Positions 33,914 to 43,886 are shown, counted from the stretch's first letter. The stretch is 64,000 nucleotides of DNA from Flavicella sp965243265 (GCA_965243265.1 CBDEUL010000010.1:186001-250000); one strand, 5' to 3'. The notes: a model not told the origin generated them from the letters alone. Made by a program: numbers and translations.

Positions 33914-34462
33914 TTTAGGGTTGGAAGGGGCATTTGCCCAGATGGTATATTCGCCACCAAGTTCTAATAAGTTGTTTTTCCAAAAAGAGCTATTTTCTTC
34001 ATTTAAGATGTTTTTGTAGTGGTTGTCTATACAAAACCAAGAGTTTTGAGTAAGTTCATCTTCCAATTGTTTAGCTCCCCATCCGGAGTAACCTAAAAAG
34101 AAACGGATTTTATTTTTAGGGATTTCTTCGTTGTTTAAAAGGTCTACTAAAGAATCAAAATTTCCTCCCCAGTAAATACCATTTCCTACTTCTATACTAT
34201 TTGGTATTAACTCTGGTATTTTATGAATAAAGTAGAGGTTGTCTTGCTCTACAGGTCCTCCTTGGTAAATAGTAAAGTTACAGTTAACTGTAGGTATTAA
34301 ATCTTGAAGTGTATAGTTTAAAGGTTTATTCATAATAAATCCAATAGAACTTTCTTTATTGTGCTCTGTGAGTAAAATAACAGACCTTTTAAAAGAATTG
34401 TCATTTAATATAGAAGGTTCTGCAATTAAGAGTCTTCCCTTGTGTGGTGCTAAAGAAGTCAT
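33905..34462 (-). CDS. YqgE/AlgH family protein (DUF179)
   Basis: The 185-residue protein has the YqgE pattern: GRLLIAEPSILNDNSFKRSVILLTEHNKESSIGFIMNKPLN, then YQGGPVEQDNLYFIHK, and the C-terminal RFFLGYSGWGAKQLEDEL. The role of this conserved bacterial family is unclear. It is oriented against the aminotransferase gene. Confidence 0.9.
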   Translation of the reverse strand: MTSLAPHKGRLLIAEPSILNDNSFKRSVILLTEHNKESSIGFIMNKPLNYTLQDLIPTVNCNFTIYQGGPVEQDNLYFIHKIPELIPNSIEVGNGIYWGGNFDSLVDLLNNEEIPKNKIRFFLGYSGWGAKQLEDELTQNSWFCIDNHYKNILNEENSSFWKNNLLELGGEYTIWANAPSNPKLN

Positions 34463-34518
34463 TTTGGTTTGGTTGGTTTGGTTTTCTAGAGGAAGGTAGT
34501 GAAAAATAAAGCTAAAAA

Positions 34519-34548
34519 AAAACTTCTTTGAAATTTCAAAGAAGTTTT
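34519..34548. terminator. Terminator after the HU gene
   Basis: AAAACTTCTTTGAAA and its exact complement TTTCAAAGAAGTTTT form a hairpin with A/T runs on both sides, just behind the HU gene on the minus strand. Confidence 0.85.
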
Positions 34549-34570
34549 TAATATGTTTTAAAACTATTGA

Positions 34571-34843
34571 TTAGTTTACAGAGTCGCTTAATCCAGCTCC
34601 TGCTTTAAACTTCACAATGTTTTTCTCAGCTATTTTAATAGTAGCTCCTGTTTGAGGATTTCTACCTTCTCTAGCAGCTCTTTTTGATACAGACCATGTT
34701 CCCCAACCTACTAAAGCAACTTTACCACCTCCTTTTAAAGTGTTTGTAACGTTGTCAGTTAAAGATTCTAATGCCGCTTTTGCAGCTGCTTTAGAAATTC
34801 CTGCGTCTGCAGCCATTGCATTGATTAAATCTGATTTGTTCAT
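34571..34843 (-). CDS. HU family DNA-binding protein
   Basis: The 90-residue protein is a complete HU: MNKSDLINAMAADAGISKAAAKAALESL, the GGKVALVGWGTWSVSKRAAREGRNPQTG beta-arm signature and KIAEKNIVKFKAGAGLSDSVN. It bends and compacts DNA. Single gene with own terminator and a -7 element TATATTTG about 60 bases upstream. Confidence 0.95.
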   Translation of the reverse strand: MNKSDLINAMAADAGISKAAAKAALESLTDNVTNTLKGGGKVALVGWGTWSVSKRAAREGRNPQTGATIKIAEKNIVKFKAGAGLSDSVN

Positions 34844-35010
34844 AATTTATAAATTAAAATTAATATTGGTTTTAAATTGCGCTTTTACTGGTAACAAATA
34901 TAATAGGAATAAGGCTTTGTGCAAGTTTTGGATTTAGAAATACATACAATTGTTAATAAAACTATGTTAATTGTTAATAACATAGGGGTAAAATAGTTTA
35001 AAAACACAGA

Positions 35011-35955
35011 TTAAAGCATTTTAGCACCTTCTTTAAAGGTAAAACCGTTGAGTAAACTAGCTGTGTCCATTCTCTTTTTTCCTGACATTTGCATGTTTTT
35101 TATATTTAAGTATCCTTTAAGTACTGCGACTTTCAAGGTTTTTTTATCAGAAATGATGGTTCCAGGTGTAAGGGAATGTACGGCAGTTTCTTTTAAGGTG
35201 TCAAATATTTTTACTTTCGTTATTGTTTCTCCGTTTGATAATTCTGTCCAAGCAGCAGGGTAAGGGTTTAGTCCTCTAATTTTGTTGTGAATGTTTTCTA
35301 AAGAATCATTCCAATCAATTTTACAGGTATGGGTATGTATTTTATAGGCAACTTTTGCTACTTTTTCAGGTTGTGTTTGTGTTGTAACAGTTTTTGTTTC
35401 AATTTTCTTTAAAGTTTCAATAACAGCATTACTACCAAGGAGCATTAATTTATCGTGTAATTCACCTACAGTTTCATTTTCTCCGATAGTCGTTTCTTTT
35501 TGGAGAATAATTTCACCAGTATCAATTTTATCATCTAAAAAGAATGTACTAACTCCTGTTTTTGTTTCACCATTAATAATAGCCCAGTTAATAGGTGCAG
35601 CACCTCTATAATCTGGTAAAAGTGAAGCGTGAAGATTAAAGGTTCCTAACTCTGGCATATTCCATACCACTTCTGGAAGCATTCTAAAAGCTACAATGAT
35701 TTGTAGGTTTGCATTTAATTGTTCAAGTTCTTTTATAAACTCGGGATCTTTTAGGTTGGTAGGCTGTAAGATATTGAGTTCTTTTTTGAGTGCAAATTTT
35801 TTAACTGCCGACTCGTTTAGTTTTCTTCCTCTTCCAGCAGGTTTGTCTGGGGCTGTAATGACTCCTACAATATTGTAGTTATTACTTAATAGAGTGTCTA
35901 AAATTGAAACTGCAAAATCTGGAGTTCCCATAAAAACTATTCGTAAGTCTTTCAT
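35011..35955 (-). CDS. fmt: Methionyl-tRNA formyltransferase
   Basis: The 314-residue protein shows RIVFMGTPDFAVSILDTL at the N-terminus, the formyl-folate site with FNLHASLLPDYRGAAPINWAIINGETKTGVSTFFLDDKIDTG (catalytic Asn/His/Asp pattern) and the C-terminal domain from about residue 205. It formylates initiator Met-tRNA. It is the last gene of the operon ATPase-recQ-fmt, with 10 bases to recQ. Confidence 0.95.
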   Translation of the reverse strand: MKDLRIVFMGTPDFAVSILDTLLSNNYNIVGVITAPDKPAGRGRKLNESAVKKFALKKELNILQPTNLKDPEFIKELEQLNANLQIIVAFRMLPEVVWNMPELGTFNLHASLLPDYRGAAPINWAIINGETKTGVSTFFLDDKIDTGEIILQKETTIGENETVGELHDKLMLLGSNAVIETLKKIETKTVTTQTQPEKVAKVAYKIHTHTCKIDWNDSLENIHNKIRGLNPYPAAWTELSNGETITKVKIFDTLKETAVHSLTPGTIISDKKTLKVAVLKGYLNIKNMQMSGKKRMDTASLLNGFTFKEGAKML

Positions 35956-35965
35956 GTTATATGTA

Positions 35966-37858
35966 TTATAAGGTGGTGTATTTGTTTTTGTCTGTAACTT
36001 TAATTTTTCCTTCTGTTAAAAGATTTTCCAAAGTTCTTAAAATTATTCTTTCTTCAAAGGGGATTTGAAGTGTAATTTCATTAGAACTAAGGGGAGCGTT
36101 GTTTTTTAATAAGTTTAAAACAATACTTTCTGTATTTGGAGGTTTAGAAGTGTTTTTATTAGCAATACAAACATCGCAAATACCACAGTTTTCGGATGTG
36201 TTTTCATTAAAATAGGCTAACAGTTGTTTGCTTCTACAGCTGTTTGAGTTTTCAATAAATTCAAGCAGTTTTTTTGCTTTTTCTTGTTTGTTTTTTTGTT
36301 GAGATATTATTTTTTTTGAGATACGATTGATTGTTTTTCCGTCTTCTCTAGGGACCAAAAATTGTAAACTAGCATTGTGGGTACTAGGCATGTAATTTAC
36401 AATATTGTCTTTATGAATTTGTTCTAGGACATTGGTGAATTCACTTTTTGAACAGTTTAATTTTTTTGAAAGATAATATTCATCAATAGTGATAAAGTTT
36501 TCAAAGAAGCCTCCATAATTTCTTAGCAATGCTTTGATAATTGTACCTCTGTTTTCAAATTTGTTAGAATACTCTAATACATATTGGTGATTTGCGGTAA
36601 ATTTTAGGTATGATTTTTTTTGGAAAGATTCATTGAATGACAATATGTTTTCTCTGTGTAAAGTTTTTAAAACTTCGTAGGTGTTTGTTGTTGAAAACTG
36701 GTATTGATTACAAAATTTTTTTAAATCAAAGTCGAAGTTTTTTTCAGTATGTTCGCCAATGCTTATTTGAAAGTATTGATTTAATTGGGTGTATATTTTT
36801 TTAAAAAAATCTATAGATATGTTTTGTCTAATGGTTTGGTTTTTAAAACTATCTATATCATTTTGGTTAAACAGTGTTACCGAAAAAGCTTTTTTACCAT
36901 CTCGTCCACCTCTACCAGCTTCTTGCATATAATTTTCGATACTAGAAGGGAGTTTAACATGTATGACTACTCTTATGTTGGCTTTGTCTATTCCCATTCC
37001 AAAGGCATTGGTGGCTACCATTATTCGTTTCTTTTCGGAATACCAATTTTCGTAGGCTTCTTTTTTTTCATTGTTACTGAGTCCTCCATGATAGTAAGTG
37101 CTGGTAAAACCATAGTGATTTAAGAGGTCGCTAATTTTTTTTGTTTCACCTCTTGTATCGGTGTATATAATGCAAGGGGCGTTAATTTTGGTTAAGATTT
37201 GTTTTATTTTAAAAAGCTTGTTGTCAACCTCAAAAATTTGATAGGCAAGCTTTTCTCTTTTAAACGATTGTTTAAAAAGTATAGGAGTATCTAAGTCTAA
37301 GTTTACAGAAATATCTTGTAAAACTTTTTCAGTAGCAGATGCAGTTAAAGCTATGGTATTGGCTTTTGGGCAAAGTTCTTTGAGTATTTGTAATTGTTGA
37401 TAAGCAGGTCTAAAATCATGTCCCCATTCAGAAATACAATGAGCTTCGTCAATTGCAATTAGGCTAATGTTGAGTTGCTTTATTTTTTCTTGAATAAATT
37501 TAGATTGTAGCTTTTCAGGTGAAAGGTATAAGAATTTATAATTGTTAAACTGTATGTTGTCAAAAAGCGTTATTGTTTCATTTTGTGTTAAAGCAGTGTT
37601 TAGTGCAGCCGCTTTGATGTTTTTTCTTTGTAAACTTTCAATCTGATCTTGCATTAACGCTAATAAAGGAGATATAACAAGACAGATACCTTCATTTATT
37701 AAAGCAGGTATTTGATAGCAGATAGATTTTCCTCCTCCGGTAGGTAATAAAACAATGGTGTTTTTTTTAGTTACTACAGCTTTGATAATTTCTTCTTGTA
37801 AAGGACGAAAAGTGCTGTGGCCCCATTTTTCTTGTAGTATGGATACTGCCGTTTTCAA
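35966..37858 (-). CDS. recQ: ATP-dependent DNA helicase RecQ
   Basis: The 630-residue protein has Walker A PTGGGKSICYQIPA, DEAH box in AIDEAHCISEWGHDFRPAY, the second helicase domain with VATNAFGMGIDKANIRVVIH and QEAGRGGRDGK, and a RecQ zinc-binding cluster with CRSKQLLAYFNE...CGICDVC near residue 540. A short winged-helix C-terminus follows; an HRDC domain is not seen. RecQ unwinds recombination intermediates. Start overlaps the upstream ATPase gene by 4 bases (ATGA). Confidence 0.9.
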   Translation of the reverse strand: MKTAVSILQEKWGHSTFRPLQEEIIKAVVTKKNTIVLLPTGGGKSICYQIPALINEGICLVISPLLALMQDQIESLQRKNIKAAALNTALTQNETITLFDNIQFNNYKFLYLSPEKLQSKFIQEKIKQLNISLIAIDEAHCISEWGHDFRPAYQQLQILKELCPKANTIALTASATEKVLQDISVNLDLDTPILFKQSFKREKLAYQIFEVDNKLFKIKQILTKINAPCIIYTDTRGETKKISDLLNHYGFTSTYYHGGLSNNEKKEAYENWYSEKKRIMVATNAFGMGIDKANIRVVIHVKLPSSIENYMQEAGRGGRDGKKAFSVTLFNQNDIDSFKNQTIRQNISIDFFKKIYTQLNQYFQISIGEHTEKNFDFDLKKFCNQYQFSTTNTYEVLKTLHRENILSFNESFQKKSYLKFTANHQYVLEYSNKFENRGTIIKALLRNYGGFFENFITIDEYYLSKKLNCSKSEFTNVLEQIHKDNIVNYMPSTHNASLQFLVPREDGKTINRISKKIISQQKNKQEKAKKLLEFIENSNSCRSKQLLAYFNENTSENCGICDVCIANKNTSKPPNTESIVLNLLKNNAPLSSNEITLQIPFEERIILRTLENLLTEGKIKVTDKNKYTTL

Positions 37859-38397
37859 TATTTTAAGTTTAGTTTTTTAAGAATAAATTCGGTACGTTTT
37901 AAAGGTGTAGCGGGAGGGACTTCAATAGGAGTATATCCTAAATTTGTATAGGTTTCTAATAAGTGTTTGTGTATGGCAACAGCCTCTTCGTAGGATTCGT
38001 ACCGTTCGTTATCTGTTGTGTAAATAGTTTTCCAAGGAGGAAGTATAAAAACAGCAGTATATGGATAATTGGTATTGGCGTCTTTAAAGGTGTTAGGAAT
38101 AGGAGTCTTAGAAAAATTTAAGTATGCACTTATATCGGGAATGGCTCTATCAAAAAATAAAACAGGAGCTTTTGTTTTGGAAGTTTCTTTGTATTGAGTT
38201 ATTCTACTTTCTAATAAGAGGTTGCTGAACAATAAAGGGTCTGAAAGGAACAATTGTTCAATCCCTTTTTGTCTAGCTTTTAAGGTAACTTCTCTGGATA
38301 TTTCTTCAATACAAATGAATTTTTTTTTAGATAATTCGTTAATTATCGTAGATTTTCCACTTCCAGGACCACCTGTAATTACAATTTTTTGTTGCAT
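37855..38397 (-). CDS. P-loop ATPase/kinase-like protein (NadR/AAA-type)
   Basis: ATG 38397 gives 180 residues starting MQQKIVITGGPGSGKSTIINEL, with the P loop GGPGSGKS. A longer frame to 38421 exists, but a -7 element (38402-38409) lies in it, so 38397 is preferred. Other motifs: FFDRAIPDISAYL (Walker B-like DRxxPD) and LEETYTNLGYTPIEVP, typical of the predicted ATPase/NadR-kinase-like family. It is the first gene of the operon with recQ and fmt. The substrate is not known. Confidence 0.8.
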   Translation of the reverse strand: MQQKIVITGGPGSGKSTIINELSKKKFICIEEISREVTLKARQKGIEQLFLSDPLLFSNLLLESRITQYKETSKTKAPVLFFDRAIPDISAYLNFSKTPIPNTFKDANTNYPYTAVFILPPWKTIYTTDNERYESYEEAVAIHKHLLETYTNLGYTPIEVPPATPLKRTEFILKKLNLKY

Positions 38398-38401
38398 AGC
38401 G

Positions 38402-38409
38402 CAAAAATA
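38402..38409 (-). promoter_or_regulatory. -7 element 4 bases before the ATPase-recQ-fmt operon
   Basis: TATTTTTG on the minus strand matches TAnnTTTG. Only CGCT separates it from ATG 38397, suggesting a leaderless message. Confidence 0.55.
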
Positions 38410-38442
38410 ACGTATTCGCATTATAAAAATAATAATTTAGTG

Positions 38443-38450
38443 TAGTTTTG
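38443..38450 (+). promoter_or_regulatory. -7 element of the DUF493 gene
   Basis: TAGTTTTG, exact TAnnTTTG, about 29 bases before ATG 38480, divergent from the ATPase promoter. Confidence 0.5.
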
Positions 38451-38479
38451 TAGCTGTTAATATAGCGTATAGAAATACA

Positions 38480-38761
38480 ATGAGTAAACAAGAAGAATTT
38501 TACAAAAAATTAAAGGAAAGCTTAGAAGCTACTACAAAATTTCCAGCAAAATACTTATATAAATTTATAGTGCCAACATCTAAGAATCAGTTAAATGAAG
38601 TAAAAAAAATATTTAACGTTCCAGGAGTGGTAATAAATACAAAAGAATCTAAAACTAAAAAATACGTAAGTATTTCTATAACTCTTCAAATGAAGAATCC
38701 TGATGCTGTTATAGCAAAATATAAAGAAGTGAGTAAGATTGAAGGAATTATTTCTTTATGA
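38480..38761 (+). CDS. DUF493 family protein (YbeD-like)
   Basis: The 93-residue protein fits DUF493: a helical start (EEFYKKLKESLEATTKFPAKYLYKFIVPTS), then the small ferredoxin-like domain with SKTKKYVSISITLQMKNPDAVIAKYKEVSKIEGIISL. The family may act as small regulators; the role here is unknown. Confidence 0.85.
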   Translation: MSKQEEFYKKLKESLEATTKFPAKYLYKFIVPTSKNQLNEVKKIFNVPGVVINTKESKTKKYVSISITLQMKNPDAVIAKYKEVSKIEGIISL

Positions 38762-38857
38762 TTTCTTTAACAAAAAAATAAGAATAACCAGAATATCTTT
38801 CCGGTTTAAAATACAACCATAACTAACAATTATTTTTGAGAATTAAAATTTAAAAAA

Positions 38858-40747
38858 ATGAATAAAAAAATAAACTTATTCAATGTAGTACTATTTCTTT
38901 TTTCACTAAGTGTATTAGGACAAAAAGAGGATAATGTTTTATTAAAAATAGATAATACCCCTGTTTATCAATCAGAATTTACAAACCTGTTTTGTAAAAA
39001 CAGCGATATATCAAATGCGGAAAATAAGCAATCTATAGAAAAAGATTTAGAGTTGTTTATAGACTATAAATTAAAGTTAGTAGAAGCTAAAGAATTGCAA
39101 TTAGATACTTCAAAAGCATATAAGAAAGAAGTTTCTATGTACAGAAACCAATTGGCAATACCTTATTTAAAGGATGATACAATTTTAGATAGTTTAGTAG
39201 TAGAGGCTTATGAAAGAAGTTTAAAAGAGATTAAAGGGAGTCATATTTTAGTTAGAGTAGATGAAAAAAGCACAGATACTGTTGCGGCTTATAATAAAAT
39301 ACTAAAAGCAAGAAAAGAGGTGTTAAGTGGTAAGCCTTTTGGAGAAGTTGCTTTGGAGTATTCTGAAGACCCAAGTGTAAAATCTAACAAAGGAAACCTA
39401 GGATATTTTTCTGTATTTAAAATGGTATATCCTTTTGAATCTGGAGCTTACAATACTCCAAAAGGTGAAGTTTCAGAAATTCTTAGAACTTCTTTTGGAT
39501 ATCATATTATTAAGGTATATGATGTACGTCCTTCTTTAGGTGATATAAGGGTAGCACATATTATGGTGCGTGACTTGACAGCAAATGGAAAAGAAAAAAT
39601 AGACAAACTTTATAAGGAACTTGTAGAAGGGGGCGATTTTGCTGTTTTAGCAGAAAAGCATTCTGATGACCGTAGATCTGCAACAGAAGGAGGGGTGTTA
39701 AAAAGATTTCCGATGGGAGGTATGCCAAAGCCTTTTGATGAGGTAAGTTTTACTTTATCAGAGAAAAACAAATACTCGAAGCCATTTAAGACAGCCTATG
39801 GGTGGCATATTGTTAAGTTTATAGAATTGTATCCAATACCTACTTTTGAAATGTCAAAAGAAAAGTTAACACGTATGGTAAAAACTGGAGATCGTTTTAA
39901 GAAATTGCCAAATCCAGTAGTAAATAAATTAGAAAAAAAATATACAATAGCGGTAAATGAAGCTGCTAAAAAAGCATTTGAAACTCCAAATGTATTGAGT
40001 AAAAAAGACTCTCTAAACTCTTGGTTAATTACAATAGAAAAAGATACTATTTGGCAAAAAGGTTTTATCTCTTATATAAAAAATAGAAGAGACAAAGCAC
40101 CAGCAACACTATTTCAACCTTACTACAATTCAGAAGTTTTAAAATACCATAAAGCTCACTTAGAAGAAAATAATGAAGAGTTTGCAACTACTTTTCAGGA
40201 GTATAAAAATGGTTTGTTATTGTTTGATTTGATGAAGTTGAAAATATGGGATAAATCTCAAAAAGATACTTTAGGGTTAGAACAGTACTTTAATAGAACT
40301 TATAAAAGTTATGTTTCTAAACCAAGTGCAAAAGCTATTATAATTAGTTCAAAAAACAGTGCAGATATTACAGCTTTAAAAGCAGAACTTAAAAAATCTG
40401 ATGAAGCATTTGAAGCCTTAAGAACCGATATTAAGAAAAGAGAAGGTGTATTGTTAAAAGAAGGAACTTTTGAGCAAGAAGGCAATGTATTTCCAAACAA
40501 CACTTTATTTGAAGAAGGTAGTGTAAATACATATCAAGAAAATGGATATACTTACTTAGTTAAAATACTTAAGGTAAAAGGAGCTGAGCAAGAAGTATTA
40601 AGTGATATTAAAGGAAAAGTTATAGGAGATTATCAAAACTTACTTCAAGATCAATGGCTTCAAAACTTAAGAAAAGGGCACTCTGTAAAGGTTGTTAAAA
40701 GTACCGTTAAGAATATAAGACAAGAAAACAACTGCTATAGTGAATAA
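38858..40747 (+). CDS. Periplasmic peptidyl-prolyl isomerase with two PpiC domains
   Basis: The 629-residue protein has an N-terminal signal peptide (residues 1-21) and two parvulin domains, one from about 125 (IKGSHILVRVDEKS...SKGNLGYFSVFKMVYPFE...FGYHIIKVYD) and one from about 230 (RVAHIMVRDL...GGVLKRFPMGGMPKPFDE...AYGWHIVKFIE). It assists folding of outer-membrane proteins. It heads an operon with two similar genes; the next start overlaps by 8 bases. Confidence 0.9.
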   Translation: MNKKINLFNVVLFLFSLSVLGQKEDNVLLKIDNTPVYQSEFTNLFCKNSDISNAENKQSIEKDLELFIDYKLKLVEAKELQLDTSKAYKKEVSMYRNQLAIPYLKDDTILDSLVVEAYERSLKEIKGSHILVRVDEKSTDTVAAYNKILKARKEVLSGKPFGEVALEYSEDPSVKSNKGNLGYFSVFKMVYPFESGAYNTPKGEVSEILRTSFGYHIIKVYDVRPSLGDIRVAHIMVRDLTANGKEKIDKLYKELVEGGDFAVLAEKHSDDRRSATEGGVLKRFPMGGMPKPFDEVSFTLSEKNKYSKPFKTAYGWHIVKFIELYPIPTFEMSKEKLTRMVKTGDRFKKLPNPVVNKLEKKYTIAVNEAAKKAFETPNVLSKKDSLNSWLITIEKDTIWQKGFISYIKNRRDKAPATLFQPYYNSEVLKYHKAHLEENNEEFATTFQEYKNGLLLFDLMKLKIWDKSQKDTLGLEQYFNRTYKSYVSKPSAKAIIISSKNSADITALKAELKKSDEAFEALRTDIKKREGVLLKEGTFEQEGNVFPNNTLFEEGSVNTYQENGYTYLVKILKVKGAEQEVLSDIKGKVIGDYQNLLQDQWLQNLRKGHSVKVVKSTVKNIRQENNCYSE

Positions 40748-41594
40748 GTACCTTCTTTATATCAGTGTTTGTATTGCTTGTGTTTCTTGTGATTTTTTAG
40801 GGACTAAAGACTCTAGAAAAGGAGAAAGGGTAATTGCTAGAGTAAACGATGTTAAATTGTATGAAAATGATTTAAGGTATTTGTTTCCTCAAAACATATC
40901 AAAAGAAGACAGTGTTTTAATAGCCCGAGACTTGATTTATACTTGGGCAAAACACCAATTGTTGTTGGTAAAGTCTGAATTAAATTTACCCGAAAAAAAC
41001 GAGGCCTTAGAAACTTTGGTTAAAAAATATAGAGAAGATCTTTTTATCAATTCATTTAAAGAAGCCTTGGTAAAACAAGAGCTAGATACTGTAGTGAGTG
41101 AAGATGAAATAATAACTTATTACGAAAAAAATAAAGAAAGTTTTAAAACCAACGAAGAACTTATAAAGTTCAAATACATTCAGTTTGATTATGGAAGCTT
41201 AAACAAAAAAACATTAAGACGTTTGTTTCTTTCCCGTAGAAAATCAGATTTGCAATTGTTGGCAAATGAAGAAGAGCAGTTTAACGACTCTTTTTTAAGT
41301 GACTCTATTTGGGTGCGTTACAACGATTTATTAAATAAAGCACCACAATTTAAAACCTTTGGAAGAAAAAAAATAGTAAAACCAGCTACCTTTTTAGAAA
41401 CGGTAGAAAATGACAACTTATACTATTTATACGTAAAAGAAGTGTTGCCTAAAAACGAAATAGCACCAATTAGATTTGTAAAAGATATAATTAAAGATAT
41501 GGTAATTCACAAACGAAAGTTAGAATTGATGAATACCATAGAAAAAGTGTTGCTAGATGATGCAACAAAAAACAAACAGTTTGAAATATATTAA
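40740..41594 (+). CDS. Periplasmic lipoprotein related to SurA/PpiC chaperones
   Basis: The 284-residue protein starts with a lipoprotein signal (YLLYISVCIACVSCDFLG, lipobox CVSC) and has a SurA-like helical N-domain, but no complete parvulin domain is seen. It overlaps the previous gene by 8 bases and is followed after 1 base by the SurA-like gene. It is likely a partner chaperone in the same pathway. Confidence 0.75.
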   Translation: MNKYLLYISVCIACVSCDFLGTKDSRKGERVIARVNDVKLYENDLRYLFPQNISKEDSVLIARDLIYTWAKHQLLLVKSELNLPEKNEALETLVKKYREDLFINSFKEALVKQELDTVVSEDEIITYYEKNKESFKTNEELIKFKYIQFDYGSLNKKTLRRLFLSRRKSDLQLLANEEEQFNDSFLSDSIWVRYNDLLNKAPQFKTFGRKKIVKPATFLETVENDNLYYLYVKEVLPKNEIAPIRFVKDIIKDMVIHKRKLELMNTIEKVLLDDATKNKQFEIY

Positions 41595-41595
41595 G

Positions 41596-42954
41596 ATGAT
41601 AAAACAAATAGCATTATTTGTGTTACTGGTTGCAGTAGCCCCTAAACACATACAAGCACAATCTAAAATAAAAATAGATGGTGTAACAGTAGTCGTAGGT
41701 AAAAATGTAGTGCTAGATTCTGATATAGAAAAATTTAAAGAAGAAGTTCTCACAAAAAGCGAAGGAAAAATACAACTTTCTGACTGTGAAATGTTAGAAG
41801 AAATAATGATTCAAAAACTGTTGGCACACCATGCCGTAGTAGATAGTATTGTTGTAGCAGATGAAGAAGTAACAGCAGCAGTAAATAGAAATATGAATTA
41901 TTTTAAACAGCAATTAGGAAGCATAGATAAAGCTGTTGAATTGTATGGATTTAATGATGAAGCTGATTTACGTAAAGAATTAAAAAAAATAGAGAGAGAT
42001 AACCTTCTAATTAATAGAGAAAAACAAGCCATTACAAGTGCCGTAACTTTAACACCAGAAGAGGTAAGAGTTTATTATAAGAGTTTGGAAGATAAAGGTA
42101 ATTTACCAGAATTTGGAACCGAAATAGAGTTGGCACAAATAGTAATGCATATAGAACCTTCGCAAGCAGAGATTGATGCTACTATAGAAAAGTTGAATGA
42201 AATTCGTGAGAATATTTTAAACGGTTCTAGTATGCGAATGAAAGCAATTATTTATTCAGAAGACCCAGGAGTTAGTCAAAACGGAGGACAATACACTTTA
42301 CGAAGAGACAGCCAGTTTGTACGTGAATTTAAAGAAAATGCTTTTTCTTTAGAAGAAGGTGAAATCTCAGAGCCTTTTAAATCTCAATTTGGATACCATA
42401 TTATTATGTTAGAAAAAGTAAAAGGGCAAGAGTTAGATGTTAGACATATTTTAATGACACCTAAAGTATCTTATGAGAGAGAAGCTTTGGTAAAAGAAAA
42501 ATTAAATAGAGTAAGAGATAGTATTCAAGCAGGACTTTTGTCGTTTGATGTAGCGGTTTTAAAATACTCTGAAGATGCAGTAACCAGAAGTAATGGAGGG
42601 GTTATGATAAACCAGCAAACAAATGATTCTAAGTTTGAACAAACAAGAATGGATCCAACCCTATATGCACGTGTAAACACACTAGCAGTTAATGATATTA
42701 CAACACCTTTTTACGAAGAAACAAGAGACGGTAAAAAGATGTTTAAGCTGATTATGATGAAAGATAAAATACCTGCTCATACAGCCGATTTTGTAAAAGA
42801 TTATGTGAAAATTCAGTCGTTGACCCTGCAAACAAAACAGGACGAAATTTTATCTGAATGGACAGCAAAACATATAGAGGATACGTATATTAAAATAAAT
42901 GACGAATATAAAAGTTGTGATTTTAAATACAATTGGTTAAAAAATAATGATTAA
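41596..42954 (+). CDS. SurA-like periplasmic peptidyl-prolyl isomerase
   Basis: ATG 41596 gives 452 residues with a signal peptide MIKQIALFVLLVAVAPKHIQA. A SurA N-domain is followed by two parvulin domains (IELAQIVMHIEP...GQYTLRRDSQFVREFKENAF...FGYHIIMLEK and VRHILMTPK...NGGVMINQQ). It helps outer-membrane protein folding. The frame open to 41557 is rejected because the signal peptide begins at 41596. The stop TAA at 42952-42954 is directly joined to a truncated Rhs cassette in the same frame. Confidence 0.9.
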   Translation: MIKQIALFVLLVAVAPKHIQAQSKIKIDGVTVVVGKNVVLDSDIEKFKEEVLTKSEGKIQLSDCEMLEEIMIQKLLAHHAVVDSIVVADEEVTAAVNRNMNYFKQQLGSIDKAVELYGFNDEADLRKELKKIERDNLLINREKQAITSAVTLTPEEVRVYYKSLEDKGNLPEFGTEIELAQIVMHIEPSQAEIDATIEKLNEIRENILNGSSMRMKAIIYSEDPGVSQNGGQYTLRRDSQFVREFKENAFSLEEGEISEPFKSQFGYHIIMLEKVKGQELDVRHILMTPKVSYEREALVKEKLNRVRDSIQAGLLSFDVAVLKYSEDAVTRSNGGVMINQQTNDSKFEQTRMDPTLYARVNTLAVNDITTPFYEETRDGKKMFKLIMMKDKIPAHTADFVKDYVKIQSLTLQTKQDEILSEWTAKHIEDTYIKINDEYKSCDFKYNWLKNND

Positions 42955-42966
42955 TACCCCGGAGGG

Positions 42967-43875
42967 ATGCAAATGCCTAATCGAAATTCTATAGATGGTT
43001 CTTATCGTTATGCCTACCAAGGGCAGGAAAAAGACCCTGAAACTGGTAAGGAAGCTTTTCAACTTAGATTATACGACTCTAGAATTAATAGATGGTTGAC
43101 TACCGATCCTTACAATCAATACCATTCTCCTTATGTTGCTATGGGAAATGATCCAATAAATGGTATTGACCCTGATGGAGGATACAGAACATGGTTTGGA
43201 GCACTTGGAGGGTGGATAGCTGGCGGTTTTCAGGGAAGTATACGACATACTGATAATGGAGGGAATCAAGATTATTCAGTCTATAAAGGAGCTTTTAATA
43301 ATGATGGTACAGCAGAAGGTTTTTCAGGTACATTTGAATATAGTCATCATTACGGGAGTGATTATGTTGGGGATGCTTGGAATAGTAGATTTAGAAGGAA
43401 TTTAACAGGTGATGCTATTGGGTTTTCTGGAGGATGGGAAGGTGGTGCTTTCATCGGTGTTGGATCTTCTGTTGATGTTAATTGGATTTTGACAGGAAAA
43501 GATGCCTCATTTTTTCCATATATTGGGGCTACAGGTAAAGGAACATTAGGAGACGGTGTTAATGTTGGTATTGACATAAGTGCAAGTAGGTTATATTATA
43601 CAGGAAGTGTTGATGAAGTTACTGCAAAGTCAATTACTGGTAATGCTTATGGAATATCAGTAGGAGGAAAAATAGTAGTTGGTGGTGGTGCAGGAGTTTC
43701 ATATTCTCCTGATGGAGATACTGGAAATGGTTGGATACAAGTAAGTGCAAATTTAGGTGTAGGTGTTGAGTTAAGTCCAGCAACTGCTGCCAATGTCCAA
43801 GTAGAAGCAAGTCATACATTATGGCTTTATCATACAGGTTCAGGGAAGTTTATTAAATCTGACTTTATTGAATAA
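42967..43875 (+). CDS. Orphan Rhs C-terminal cassette 1 (5'-truncated)
   Basis: The frame runs on from the codon right behind the surA stop (TAC CCC GGA GGG ATG) and matches the Rhs-associated core end: MQMPNRNSIDGSYRYAYQGQEKDPETGKEAFQLRLYDSRINRWLTTDPYNQYHSPYVAMGNDPINGIDPDGG. Behind this core end (about residue 73) comes a Gly-rich tip of about 230 residues with no recognised family. Full Rhs proteins are over 1000 residues, so only the displaced tip is present. GGAGGG at 42961-42966 lies 6 bases before ATG 42973 and could allow expression. The next gene may be its immunity gene. Confidence 0.7.
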   Translation: MQMPNRNSIDGSYRYAYQGQEKDPETGKEAFQLRLYDSRINRWLTTDPYNQYHSPYVAMGNDPINGIDPDGGYRTWFGALGGWIAGGFQGSIRHTDNGGNQDYSVYKGAFNNDGTAEGFSGTFEYSHHYGSDYVGDAWNSRFRRNLTGDAIGFSGGWEGGAFIGVGSSVDVNWILTGKDASFFPYIGATGKGTLGDGVNVGIDISASRLYYTGSVDEVTAKSITGNAYGISVGGKIVVGGGAGVSYSPDGDTGNGWIQVSANLGVGVELSPATAANVQVEASHTLWLYHTGSGKFIKSDFIE

Positions 43876-43886
43876 AAAAGGGAAAC